64,000 nt of DNA from contig CACXPX010000001.1 in assembly GCA_902769705.1 (NCBI GenBank), positions 1 to 64,000 of the forward strand, in the 5' to 3' direction. A program made the translations under genes and the position numbers. Source of the stretch: an uncultured Prevotellaceae bacterium. GTDB lineage: Bacteria; Bacteroidota; Bacteroidia; Bacteroidales; Bacteroidaceae. The notes under the pieces were generated by a model. That model did no database searches and was not told the origin of the DNA. It worked only from the letters and a program-made list of their open reading frames with translations. Of this stretch, positions 52,622 through 61,240 are shown piece after piece (position 1 is the stretch's first letter; the number at the start of each line of letters is the position of its first letter).

Positions 52622-55318
52622 ATGAGACATAAAAGGCTTTTCATCGTGGCTTTGGGTGGCTTGTTATTTGCGACAACTGCCCATTCGCAGACAGAACGCC
52701 CGTGGTCGTCGAGTGTCAATCTGCGCACTAATGCCACAACTGACTGCACGATTCCTTTCCGCATTTCCGACCCAGGAAAGCAATTGCCCATTCGTTGGGG
52801 ACTCGATGTGGCGTGGATTAGCGAGCAGAATATACGAAAGGGCATCAACCACATCGGAAAGGAAAACTTGTCGTTGGTGCGTGGAAGTTTCCAAACGACG
52901 TATGCCCTGATAGGCGATACTCGTTTGACATCGTATCAGCAGAATGTGCTGAAGGAGCGATTGAGGTTGGCTAATTTGGTGGGCGACGATGTTGACTTGG
53001 TGCTCAACGAAGACCAAGAACAGGGCATCATCCCCTATTATACATCGAATGGCGTGGCAGATGTTGGTCATTGGGCTAATTTGATTGATGCCACCGTAGC
53101 ATGGATTCATGACAATTCCAAACATAAGGTGGTGGCCGTCTCTCCTTTTAATGAGCCGGATTTCACTCAATGGGGACAAGGGACATTAGCCGACTTCAAG
53201 GATATTGCCAAAGAGTTGAAGGAGAATTATCCTCGCTTCAAGGATATTGACATTACAGGAGGAAACACGCTGAACAACGATAGGGCGTTGGAATGGTATA
53301 ACGGGTTGAAGCCTTATGTGAAGTGGGGTAATACTCACCAGTTGGCTGGCTCGTTCGACACGTTTGTTGACTTTTACAAACGTGTGGTGGCTGACGGCAA
53401 CTATGCTTATGCCGATGAGTTGCATAACGTTGGTGAGGCGATGGTTGGTGCTGAGTATGGTGTGAAGGCCGCTGTGTGGTGGGGCTTTGACAGCCGAGCA
53501 AGAGGGGAGTTCTGCCGTATCAGCAATCATGGCTCGCGTATCGGTTATGGTGAGAATCGTGGCGCTTGGACGATGGCTTCTGTCTATCGGAATGATGAGA
53601 CGGGCGACGTGAAGGCATTTGTAGGGTCGTCGGAAAGGCAAGCTAACAAGTCTTCGTTCTTGTTCTTGACCGATAGAGAGGTTTATTACGACGGTCAAGG
53701 TCCCTTCCGTGAGTTCCGAATGGAGATTCCTGGTGGTGGCGGTTATCAAAGTGGACAGACGAATGCAGAGCGTGTGATAGATGTGAAGTATGGGGAGGAT
53801 GTGCCTCCCAGCGCCATTAGTGGCAGATACAAGATTGTAAACAGGGCTTCTGGTATGGTTGTGGCCATTAATGGTACTCGTGACGGACATCCGAACATCA
53901 GTCAGGTGGCTTATACGGGCGACAAAACTCAGCAATGGGATGTCGTGTCGGTTGACCCTAGAATCGGTGGCGATTATAGCTTCTATAAGATTACGAATGT
54001 CAATGACGGCAAATATATGAATGTCTTGGACAATTCCACAAGGTCGCAAGCTAATGTTATCGCTTATAATGCCAACTGTGCTTCTAATGAACAATGGTTT
54101 TTGGAGTATGCTGGTGATGGATTCTACTATATTAAGAACCGTGAGAGTGGGCTTTATCTCGATTCTCAGTTTGCTTTTGCCTACCAAGGTGGCAACATCC
54201 GTCAAGCCACGCTAAGAGCTGAGAATGAACGCGCTGCACAGCAATGGCGCTTCCTTCCTTTGGACGCAGAGTGTGAGTTTGAGGCTCCGATGCAGCCTTC
54301 AGGATTGACAGCCAAAACGCAATCGGCTTCTGTCAGATTGGATTGGACGGCTAATAATGATGCTGATTTGGATGGCTATATAGTGCTGAGGGCGAAAGCT
54401 GACGGCGATGATTGGGATGTAATAGCCAGAAAAGTTCCTTATAATGCTTTCGTTGACAATTCGTGCAAGCAAGGGGTGCAATACAAGTATAAGGTGAAAA
54501 CTATTGACAAATCGGAGAATATGTCGGTTGCTTCAGTTCTTGTATCGGCAATGCCAGGTGCAGAAAGGGCTTTGGTAGCGAATTGGCAATTCGAAAACGA
54601 CCTTCTAGATAATACGGAGAATCAGATGGATTGCATTCATTCAGCCTCTCCAACGTTCACAAAGGCTCACAAGTCAGGCGAGACTGCGTTGAATCTTATG
54701 AGCAACGCGTATTTGCAATTGCCTTATGAGGTTGCCGATATGGATGAAATGACTATTGCCATGTGGGTGAATTGGCGTAGTTCAAGCACTTCTTGGTCGC
54801 GTATCTTCGATTTTGGAAACGGAACTGATCAATATATGTTCCTAACTCCGAACAATGGTTCCGTGATGCGTTTTGCCATTAAGAATGGAGGCGATGAACA
54901 ACAGGTTGACTGTAAAAGCAAATTGCAGTCGAATGTGTGGAAGCATGTGGCTGTGGCCATTGGAAAAGAGAAAACCACGATCTTTATTAATGGTGAGGAA
55001 GCGGCTTCGAGCGCAAATGTGACCATTCGCCCCAACGATATTCGTTCTTCCCTCAATTATGTAGGGAGAAGCCAGTTCAAACAAGATCCCACTTTTATCG
55101 GTTTCCTTGATGACATGCGCATTTATAATTACGCGTTGACTGCCGATGAAGTAAAGAATGTGATGGAGGATTTGACTAACAGCATTGACGTTGCGCCATC
55201 AATTGATTCCGATGCTGCCCTTTATAATATAGGTGGAATAAAGGAAAAATCGCCAAATAGGGGCATTGTCATCAAGAAAGAAAGCAATGGAACAACGCGA
55301 AAAATGGTTGTGAAATAA
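52622..55318 (+). CDS. Multidomain T9SS-exported glycoside hydrolase (GH-A-like) with lectin, FN3 and LamG domains
   Basis: The 898-residue protein has a signal peptide (RLFIVALGGLLFATTAHSQ). Residues about 25-370 form a TIM-barrel with SPFNEPDFTQW (acid/base Glu) and DELHNVGEAMVGAEYG (second Glu), like clan GH-A. A ricin-type beta-trefoil (about 395-545, QQWDVVSV, EQWFLEYA, QQWRFLPL), a fibronectin III domain (about 560-645) and a LamG-like domain (about 650-850) follow. The end, ALYNIGGIKEKSPNRGIVI to RKMVVK, is a T9SS C-terminal sorting signal. It would be surface-bound or secreted via the porX/porW-controlled pathway. Substrate unknown. Confidence 0.82.
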   Translation: MRHKRLFIVALGGLLFATTAHSQTERPWSSSVNLRTNATTDCTIPFRISDPGKQLPIRWGLDVAWISEQNIRKGINHIGKENLSLVRGSFQTTYALIGDTRLTSYQQNVLKERLRLANLVGDDVDLVLNEDQEQGIIPYYTSNGVADVGHWANLIDATVAWIHDNSKHKVVAVSPFNEPDFTQWGQGTLADFKDIAKELKENYPRFKDIDITGGNTLNNDRALEWYNGLKPYVKWGNTHQLAGSFDTFVDFYKRVVADGNYAYADELHNVGEAMVGAEYGVKAAVWWGFDSRARGEFCRISNHGSRIGYGENRGAWTMASVYRNDETGDVKAFVGSSERQANKSSFLFLTDREVYYDGQGPFREFRMEIPGGGGYQSGQTNAERVIDVKYGEDVPPSAISGRYKIVNRASGMVVAINGTRDGHPNISQVAYTGDKTQQWDVVSVDPRIGGDYSFYKITNVNDGKYMNVLDNSTRSQANVIAYNANCASNEQWFLEYAGDGFYYIKNRESGLYLDSQFAFAYQGGNIRQATLRAENERAAQQWRFLPLDAECEFEAPMQPSGLTAKTQSASVRLDWTANNDADLDGYIVLRAKADGDDWDVIARKVPYNAFVDNSCKQGVQYKYKVKTIDKSENMSVASVLVSAMPGAERALVANWQFENDLLDNTENQMDCIHSASPTFTKAHKSGETALNLMSNAYLQLPYEVADMDEMTIAMWVNWRSSSTSWSRIFDFGNGTDQYMFLTPNNGSVMRFAIKNGGDEQQVDCKSKLQSNVWKHVAVAIGKEKTTIFINGEEAASSANVTIRPNDIRSSLNYVGRSQFKQDPTFIGFLDDMRIYNYALTADEVKNVMEDLTNSIDVAPSIDSDAALYNIGGIKEKSPNRGIVIKKESNGTTRKMVVK

Positions 55319-55324
55319 GTCGAC

Positions 55325-58231
55325 ATGAAGAAATTGTTATCGTTGCCGCCTAATCTGGTGGGATGTTTCCATGATATCACGGGTTATTCTCCTGATGAGT
55401 GGTTTTGCACGAATGACCCTATAGGCCGAAAATTGGGGTCTGGTGGAGGTTCCGCATGGCTATTGCAGCAGGCATTCGAGGCAAATAAACATAATAATAA
55501 AGCCGAGAAATTCTCACCGTTTTCCAATCCCGAGTTCGATGAATGGTTGGCTTCCGAACGCAGGCTATTGCTTCATGCAGGGGGGCAAAGCCGTCGATTA
55601 CCGGCATATGCACCATCTGGAAAGATTCTTACACCTATCCCCGTTTTTCGTTGGGAGCGAGGACAACGATTGTCTCAAGACCTTTTGTCACTTCAAGTGC
55701 CACTCTATCAGCGTATTATAGATGAGGCTCCAGCTTCGTTGCACACGATGATAGTCAGTGGAGATGTGTTTATTCGGGCAACAGAACCTATCGGTGAGAT
55801 CCCAGAAGCTGATGTTGTTTGTTATGGATTGTGGCTTGATGCCGATATTGCTAAGGATCACGGTGTGTTTGTAATGTCTCGCCGTTCACCTTCATCGTTG
55901 AAGTGCATGTTGCAGAAACCTTCTTTGCAGGAACTTCATGAATTGCAGAAAGACCATCTTTATCTGACCGATATTGGCGTGTGGCTGTTGAGCGACCGAG
56001 CCGTGAAATTGCTGATGGAACGCTCTATGCATGATGGTGATGTCGTGAATTATGACTTATATGGGCAGTTCGGCTGTTGTTTGGGCGAGCAACCAACGCT
56101 TAGTGATCCCGAAATCAATCAACTCAGTGTGGCTGTATTGCCCCTTCCTGGAGGGGAGTTCTATCATTTCGGGACTTCTCACGAAATCATTTCCTCGATG
56201 TTGGCCGTGCAGAATCTGGTGCATGACCAGCGTGCTATTATGCATCGCGACCGCAAACCACACCCCTCGATGTTCGTGCAGAACTCCGAAACTTGGATAA
56301 AACTGACCGAAGCCAATCAGAATGTATGGATTGAGAATTCGTGTGTAAGCGAGGGATGGACAATAGCTCGTGAAAACATTATTACGGGTGTACCAGAAAA
56401 TGCTTGGCAGATAGAGTTGTGCGAGGGACAATGTGTAGACATCGTTCCTATTGGTGAAGACGAGTGGGTGGTGCGTCCGTATGACTTTAACGACAAATTC
56501 AAAGGTGATGTTCGCCAAGAAGACACGCTTTTCATGAGTCGTCCCTTCATTGAGTGGGTTGAAAAGCGTCAAATAGACATTTCCTCTATTTTAGGCTGCG
56601 AAGACCTGCAATCTGCAAAGATATTTCCCATTGTTCGCGACTTAGGCGATATGGGATTGGTTCTTCGATGGATGTTGAACGAACCACATCAGCCTGGAGG
56701 ACGAATGTTGTGGCTGGAATCCCGCAGAATGAGTGCTGATGAAATATCAGCTGAGGCTAATCTGCGCCGATTGACAGACCAACGTCAGCAGTTTCGCATG
56801 AAGAATTGGCCGTTCTTGGCTAAAAATCATCAGCATAGCGTATTCTATCAAGTTGATTTGGAAGAGGCTGCTCATGATTTTGCCGTTGGGAATATCGCCA
56901 AACCCCATCCTTTGACAGATAGTGAACCACTTCTGACGCGCATTCACGATGCTATGTTCCGTTCTGAATACCATCGTCAGCGTTTCTTGCTCAATTCGCT
57001 TGAAAAGGATGCGAATGAGGCTTTTTTTTATGAAAAGGAATCGTTTTCGCTACTTCGGGAGGGCTTGACGCAATATGCAAAAGCTCATCCAAGCATTCCT
57101 CGGATGTCTGTATGTGATGACCAGATAGTTTGGGGAAGAAGTCCTGTACGCATTGATATTGCTGGTGGATGGACAGATACGCCGCCTTTCTGCCTGATGG
57201 AAGGAGGAAATGTCATAAATCTTGCTATTGAATTGAATGGACAACCGCCAATACAAACTTATGTGAAGCCTTGTAAGGAATTTCATATAGTTTTGCGAAG
57301 TATAGACTTGGGGGCTTCTGAAATAGTGCAATCTTATAGCGAATTGGCCTCTTTTAATCAGATAGGAAGCCCATTCGCAATTCCAAAGGCAGCACTTGTG
57401 CTCGTTGGTTTCCATCCTGAATACACGTATTCGCAGCATTCTTATCAATCATTAGAAGAACAATTGCGCGATTTTGGTTGTGGAATAGAGGTTACATTGC
57501 TTTCTGCTATTCCGGCAGGAAGTGGTTTAGGTACAAGCAGCATTTTAGCTTCAACTGTTTTAGGCTCGTTGAACGACTTTTGTGGTTTGGGTTGGGACAA
57601 GAATGAGATTGGTCGGCGAACACTTGTACTTGAACAGTTGCTGACAACTGGAGGAGGCTGGCAGGATCAGTTTGGCGGTTTGTTGGCTGGAGTTAAATTG
57701 TTGCAAACCCAACGAGGTTTCGATCAGAATCCAATTGTCAGATGGTTGCCCTCAGATATTTATACCCAACCAGAATATCGAACTTGCCATTTGCTCTATT
57801 ATACAGGTATCACACGAACAGCTAAAAAGATTCTGGCAGAAATCGTGAGAAAGATGTTCTTGAACCATCATGATGAATTGGCGATGTTGCGGGAGATGAA
57901 AGCGCATACGCTTGAAATGTATGAAGCCATTCAACGAGATGACTTTGTGCGGATGGGACGTTTGATTCGAAAGACTTGGACTCAGAATCAGGCGTTGGAC
58001 AACGGAACAAATCCAGAAGAAGTTAGACGACTGACTGACCTTGTTGACGACCTTTGTTTAGGCTATAAGTTGCCTGGGGCAGGCGGTGGAGGCTATCTGT
58101 ATATGGTGGCCAAAGATTCTGAAGCCGCCATTCGAGTGCGTCAGTTGTTGAACGAAAACAAATTGAACAAAAACGCGCGGTTTGTGGATATGACTTTGAG
58201 CGATAAAGGTTTGCAAATCAGTCGTAGCTGA
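55325..58231 (+). CDS. fkp: Bifunctional L-fucokinase/GDP-L-fucose pyrophosphorylase
   Basis: The 968-residue enzyme makes GDP-fucose from free fucose by two steps. The N-terminal half has the nucleotidyltransferase motif LLLHAGGQSRRLPAYAPSGK near residue 80 and a left-handed beta-helix region; the C-terminal half is a GHMP kinase with SPVRIDIAGGWTDTPPFC, AIPAGSGLGTSSILA and KLPGAGGGGYLY. In Bacteroides, Fkp supplies fucose for capsule and glycoproteins. It starts 6 bp after the T9SS glycosidase gene, so all three genes from 50099 probably form one operon. Confidence 0.96.
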   Translation: MKKLLSLPPNLVGCFHDITGYSPDEWFCTNDPIGRKLGSGGGSAWLLQQAFEANKHNNKAEKFSPFSNPEFDEWLASERRLLLHAGGQSRRLPAYAPSGKILTPIPVFRWERGQRLSQDLLSLQVPLYQRIIDEAPASLHTMIVSGDVFIRATEPIGEIPEADVVCYGLWLDADIAKDHGVFVMSRRSPSSLKCMLQKPSLQELHELQKDHLYLTDIGVWLLSDRAVKLLMERSMHDGDVVNYDLYGQFGCCLGEQPTLSDPEINQLSVAVLPLPGGEFYHFGTSHEIISSMLAVQNLVHDQRAIMHRDRKPHPSMFVQNSETWIKLTEANQNVWIENSCVSEGWTIARENIITGVPENAWQIELCEGQCVDIVPIGEDEWVVRPYDFNDKFKGDVRQEDTLFMSRPFIEWVEKRQIDISSILGCEDLQSAKIFPIVRDLGDMGLVLRWMLNEPHQPGGRMLWLESRRMSADEISAEANLRRLTDQRQQFRMKNWPFLAKNHQHSVFYQVDLEEAAHDFAVGNIAKPHPLTDSEPLLTRIHDAMFRSEYHRQRFLLNSLEKDANEAFFYEKESFSLLREGLTQYAKAHPSIPRMSVCDDQIVWGRSPVRIDIAGGWTDTPPFCLMEGGNVINLAIELNGQPPIQTYVKPCKEFHIVLRSIDLGASEIVQSYSELASFNQIGSPFAIPKAALVLVGFHPEYTYSQHSYQSLEEQLRDFGCGIEVTLLSAIPAGSGLGTSSILASTVLGSLNDFCGLGWDKNEIGRRTLVLEQLLTTGGGWQDQFGGLLAGVKLLQTQRGFDQNPIVRWLPSDIYTQPEYRTCHLLYYTGITRTAKKILAEIVRKMFLNHHDELAMLREMKAHTLEMYEAIQRDDFVRMGRLIRKTWTQNQALDNGTNPEEVRRLTDLVDDLCLGYKLPGAGGGGYLYMVAKDSEAAIRVRQLLNENKLNKNARFVDMTLSDKGLQISRS

Positions 58232-58295
58232 CTTTCTTATGTGATAGTTCCGTATAATCTTTTATTATTGGGAAACAATCTCGTTTTGTCAATTT

Positions 58296-58560
58296 AATTC
58301 CGAATTTTTAACGCAAAAACGGCCTGTTTTTAGAAACCAACAAGATTTCGGTGCGAAAAACGCCAAAAAATGCAATATTCGGAAGTTGTTGATTGTCAGC
58401 GGCTTCCGTTTTCTTTACATTTTGGACCGTTGTCAAAGCTATGCTTTTGGGTCGCTAAAGACGGCTTTTAGGCCTCTCATTTGTGGCATTTGAGCGCCTC
58501 AAAAGCCACAAATGGCAACGTCAAAGACCACAAATGACAACTTCAAAGAGGGCCAATGAC
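58296..58560 (+). repeat. Interspersed intergenic repeat, copy A
   Basis: Modules in order: AATTCCGAATTTTTAACGC; GTGCGAAAAACGCC; 27-nt palindrome (58381-58407) with all 12 arm positions paired if G-T wobbles count; AAAGCTATGCTTTTGGGTCG; CTAAAGACGGCTTTTAG; and a 37-nt near-perfect palindrome (58478-58514), CATTTGTGGCATTTGAG with CTCAAAAGCCACAAATG around CGC, one mismatch; then ACCACAAATGACA. Confidence 0.85.
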
Positions 58561-58725
58561 GATTCATGAAGGCAAAAATGGAAGTTCGAAAAGCAAAATC
58601 ATGGTTTTCTTGAGCTAGAATAAGAATGAGCGAAGAAGGGGAAATGTAAAAGTATTTCAGCACATTTTCCTCCTTTTAACGGATAGTTTGATGAAGTCAA
58701 ATTTGGTTGTTTGCCATTTTTTTGT

Positions 58726-58733
58726 TAACTTTG
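58726..58733 (+). promoter_or_regulatory. -7 box (TAACTTTG) of the GSCFA gene
   Basis: TAACTTTG is 31 bp before the ATG at 58765. Confidence 0.7.
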
Positions 58734-58764
58734 CGAGTATAATTAAGGTAACTTTTGAATTAAG

Positions 58765-59568
58765 ATGGAGTTCAGAACCCAAGTTCAGATACCACGTGCA
58801 TCGTTTTCGATTCCCCCTTGTGCACGAGTCTTGTTTGTTGGCTCGTGTTTCGCCGACAATATGGGGCGTCGTTTTCGTGAAGAGAAATTCCGCGTAGAGG
58901 CTAATCCCTTTGGCGTGATGTATAATCCCGTGAGCATTCTTCACACGGTTGAACGCGTGGAAGACGGCTATCCGTATGTTGTTCTGACATTGGGCACCAA
59001 CCATATTTATCGGTTGAAGGAGACGGGTGAGATTGTCGATAACTGCCAGAAGCGCCCTCAACGTTTGTTCGCCGAAGAAGAGCTGGGCGTTTCTGAGTGT
59101 CGAGACTATTTGGCTAAAGCCCTACGGTTACTGGTGGATAGATGCCCTTCAGTGCATGTGATATTGACGGTCAGCCCTATCCGTTATGCAAAATACGGCT
59201 TTCATGGTAGTCAGTTGTCGAAGGCGACGCTGTTATTGGCTGCTGCCGAAGTGGCTAAAGATTTCGCTGACCATGTGGTGTATTTCCCCGCTTATGAGAT
59301 TATGAACGATGAGTTGCGCGACTATCGTTTCTATGCTGCCGACATGATTCATCCTACGGAGCAAGCGGTGGAATTCATTTGGCAACGTTTTGGGGATACT
59401 TTCTTTGCTGAAGACACGCGGAAGTTCATCGAGGAATGGCGCCCGGTGAAGGAAGCTTTGGCTCACCGCCCCTTTAATCCGGAGTCAGAAGAATATCAGG
59501 AATTCTTGGCTAAAGCGCATGAAAAGGCCCGATTGTTGGCCGAGAAGTATCCTGGGTTTGCAATATGA
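58765..59568 (+). CDS. GSCFA domain protein
   Basis: The 267-residue soluble protein begins with FRTQVQIPRASF and the family motif FVGSCFADNMGRR, followed by NPFGVMYNPVSI, LGTNHIYRL, VHVILTVSPIRY and DMIHPTEQAVEFIWQRF. The GSC and the D..H near the end resemble the Ser-Asp-His layout of SGNH-type hydrolases, so esterase activity is possible but unproved. It is a single gene with its own promoter between fkp and xylB. Confidence 0.9.
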   Translation: MEFRTQVQIPRASFSIPPCARVLFVGSCFADNMGRRFREEKFRVEANPFGVMYNPVSILHTVERVEDGYPYVVLTLGTNHIYRLKETGEIVDNCQKRPQRLFAEEELGVSECRDYLAKALRLLVDRCPSVHVILTVSPIRYAKYGFHGSQLSKATLLLAAAEVAKDFADHVVYFPAYEIMNDELRDYRFYAADMIHPTEQAVEFIWQRFGDTFFAEDTRKFIEEWRPVKEALAHRPFNPESEEYQEFLAKAHEKARLLAEKYPGFAI

Positions 59569-59634
59569 AACATTTGGAGATTAATTTGATACATTATTTA
59601 ACGGATTAAAAATATCGGTTTCAATTATTTTCCT

Positions 59635-59642
59635 TAACTTTG
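59635..59642 (+). promoter_or_regulatory. -7 box (TAACTTTG) of xylB-xylA
   Basis: TAACTTTG is 44 bp before the xylB ATG at 59687. No clear -33 TTG is present, which would fit activator control. Confidence 0.65.
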
Positions 59643-59686
59643 CAATCGGAATATTATCAACAACAAAACCTATTTTTATAGAATCT

Positions 59687-61183
59687 ATGGAAAAGCAATA
59701 TTTGTTAGGCTTCGATGTGGGCAGCAGCTCTGTCAAGGCTTCGCTGGTGGATGTGGAGAGCGGTCAGTGTGCCGCAACAGCATTCTTTCCCGAACACGAG
59801 GCTCCCATCAAGGCCGTAAAGGCAGGTTGGGCCGAGCAAAGCCCTGAAATGTGGTGGGACAATGCCAAGTTGGCGTTGCGGAAGATTATGGCTGATGCTG
59901 GCGCCAAAGGCGAACAGGTGAAGGCCATCGGTATTTCGTATCAGATGCACGGATTGGTGTGCGTGGACAAGAATCAGCAGGTGTTGCGCGACAGCATCAT
60001 CTGGTGCGATTCGCGTGCCGTACCCTATGGCGAGAAGGCATTCGATACATTAGGTGCCGACCAATGTCTGGGACATTTGCTGAATTCTCCCGGCAACTTC
60101 ACCGCTGCTAAGCTGGCTTGGGTGAAGGAAAACGAACCGCAATTGTTCGACAACATCTATAAAATCATGCTCCCGGGCGATTATATCGCTATGCGCCTGA
60201 GCGGGGAAATCAACACAACGGCCAGCGGCCTTTCAGAGGGAATGTTCTGGGACTTCAAGGAGAAGCGCCCCGCTAAGTTCTTGCTCGACTATTTCGGATT
60301 CTCCGAAGACCTCATCGCCCCCATCGTACCCACGTTCAGCGTGCAGTCGGTGGTGTCGAAGGCAGCAGCCGAGGAGTTGGGATTGCAAGAGGGCACGCCC
60401 ATCAGCTATCGTGCTGGCGACCAACCCAACAACGCTTTGAGCTTGAACGTGTTCAACCCAGGTGAGATTGCTTCAACAGCTGGTACAAGCGGTGTGGTAT
60501 ATGGTGTGTTGGGCGATGTGAACTACGACCCGAAGAGCCGTGTGAACACCTTCGCGCACGTGAACTATACTCAAGAACTCGACCGTTTGGGCGTACTGCT
60601 TTGCATCAACGGAACAGGTATTCTGAATGCTTGGATTCGTCGCAATGTGGCTCCTGAGGGTATTTCTTACAGCGATATGAACGTGATGATGGAGAACATC
60701 CCCATCGGAAGCGAGGGCGTGTCAATCATCCCATTCGGCAATGGTGCAGAGCGTGTGCTTGAGAACCGTGAGATTGGTTGCAGCATTCACGGCATCAACT
60801 TCAACAAGCATTCAAAGGCTCACATCATGCGCGCCGCACAAGAAGGCATCGTGTTCTCGTTCTGCTACGGAATGGAGGTGATGCAGCAGATGGGTATGGA
60901 CATCAAAAAGATTCATGCCGGTCGTGCCAATATGTTCCTGAGCGACATCTTCCGCCAGACATTGGCTGGTGTTAGTGGTGCCACCATCGAACTCTACGAA
61001 ACCGATGGTTCGGTGGGTGCTGCTAAGGGTGCTGGTATCGGATGCGGCATCTATAAGGACAACAACGAGGCATTCGCTACGCTTAAGAAGTTGGCTGTCA
61101 TCGAGCCCGATGCACAGAAGCGCGATGAGTATCTGGCAGCCTACGCTCGCTGGAAGGAGACACTGGCCAAAAGCATTTGGTAA
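59687..61183 (+). CDS. xylB: Xylulokinase
   Basis: The 498-residue FGGY-family kinase phosphorylates D-xylulose for the pentose phosphate pathway. It begins LLGFDVGSSSVKASLVD, has SYQMHGLVCVDKN, WCDSRAVPYGEKA, LPGDYIAMRLSGE, the ATP-site block STAGTSGVVYGVLGD and the FGGY C-terminal block GAAKGAGIGCGIY. Xylose isomerase follows 57 bp later, so the pair makes xylulose-5-phosphate from xylose. Confidence 0.95.
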   Translation: MEKQYLLGFDVGSSSVKASLVDVESGQCAATAFFPEHEAPIKAVKAGWAEQSPEMWWDNAKLALRKIMADAGAKGEQVKAIGISYQMHGLVCVDKNQQVLRDSIIWCDSRAVPYGEKAFDTLGADQCLGHLLNSPGNFTAAKLAWVKENEPQLFDNIYKIMLPGDYIAMRLSGEINTTASGLSEGMFWDFKEKRPAKFLLDYFGFSEDLIAPIVPTFSVQSVVSKAAAEELGLQEGTPISYRAGDQPNNALSLNVFNPGEIASTAGTSGVVYGVLGDVNYDPKSRVNTFAHVNYTQELDRLGVLLCINGTGILNAWIRRNVAPEGISYSDMNVMMENIPIGSEGVSIIPFGNGAERVLENREIGCSIHGINFNKHSKAHIMRAAQEGIVFSFCYGMEVMQQMGMDIKKIHAGRANMFLSDIFRQTLAGVSGATIELYETDGSVGAAKGAGIGCGIYKDNNEAFATLKKLAVIEPDAQKRDEYLAAYARWKETLAKSIW

Positions 61184-61240
61184 GTATATATAAAACCAAA
61201 AGAATTCATTATAAACCAATAACTTTAACAACAACAAATT

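Larger units (their letters stand above)
58232..58764. other. Intergenic region with a long interspersed repeat
   Basis: The 533-bp gap is mostly repeat copy A (58296-58560). The promoter of the next gene is at 58726-58733. The stretch 58561-58725 is AT-rich with no gene seen. Confidence 0.65.
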
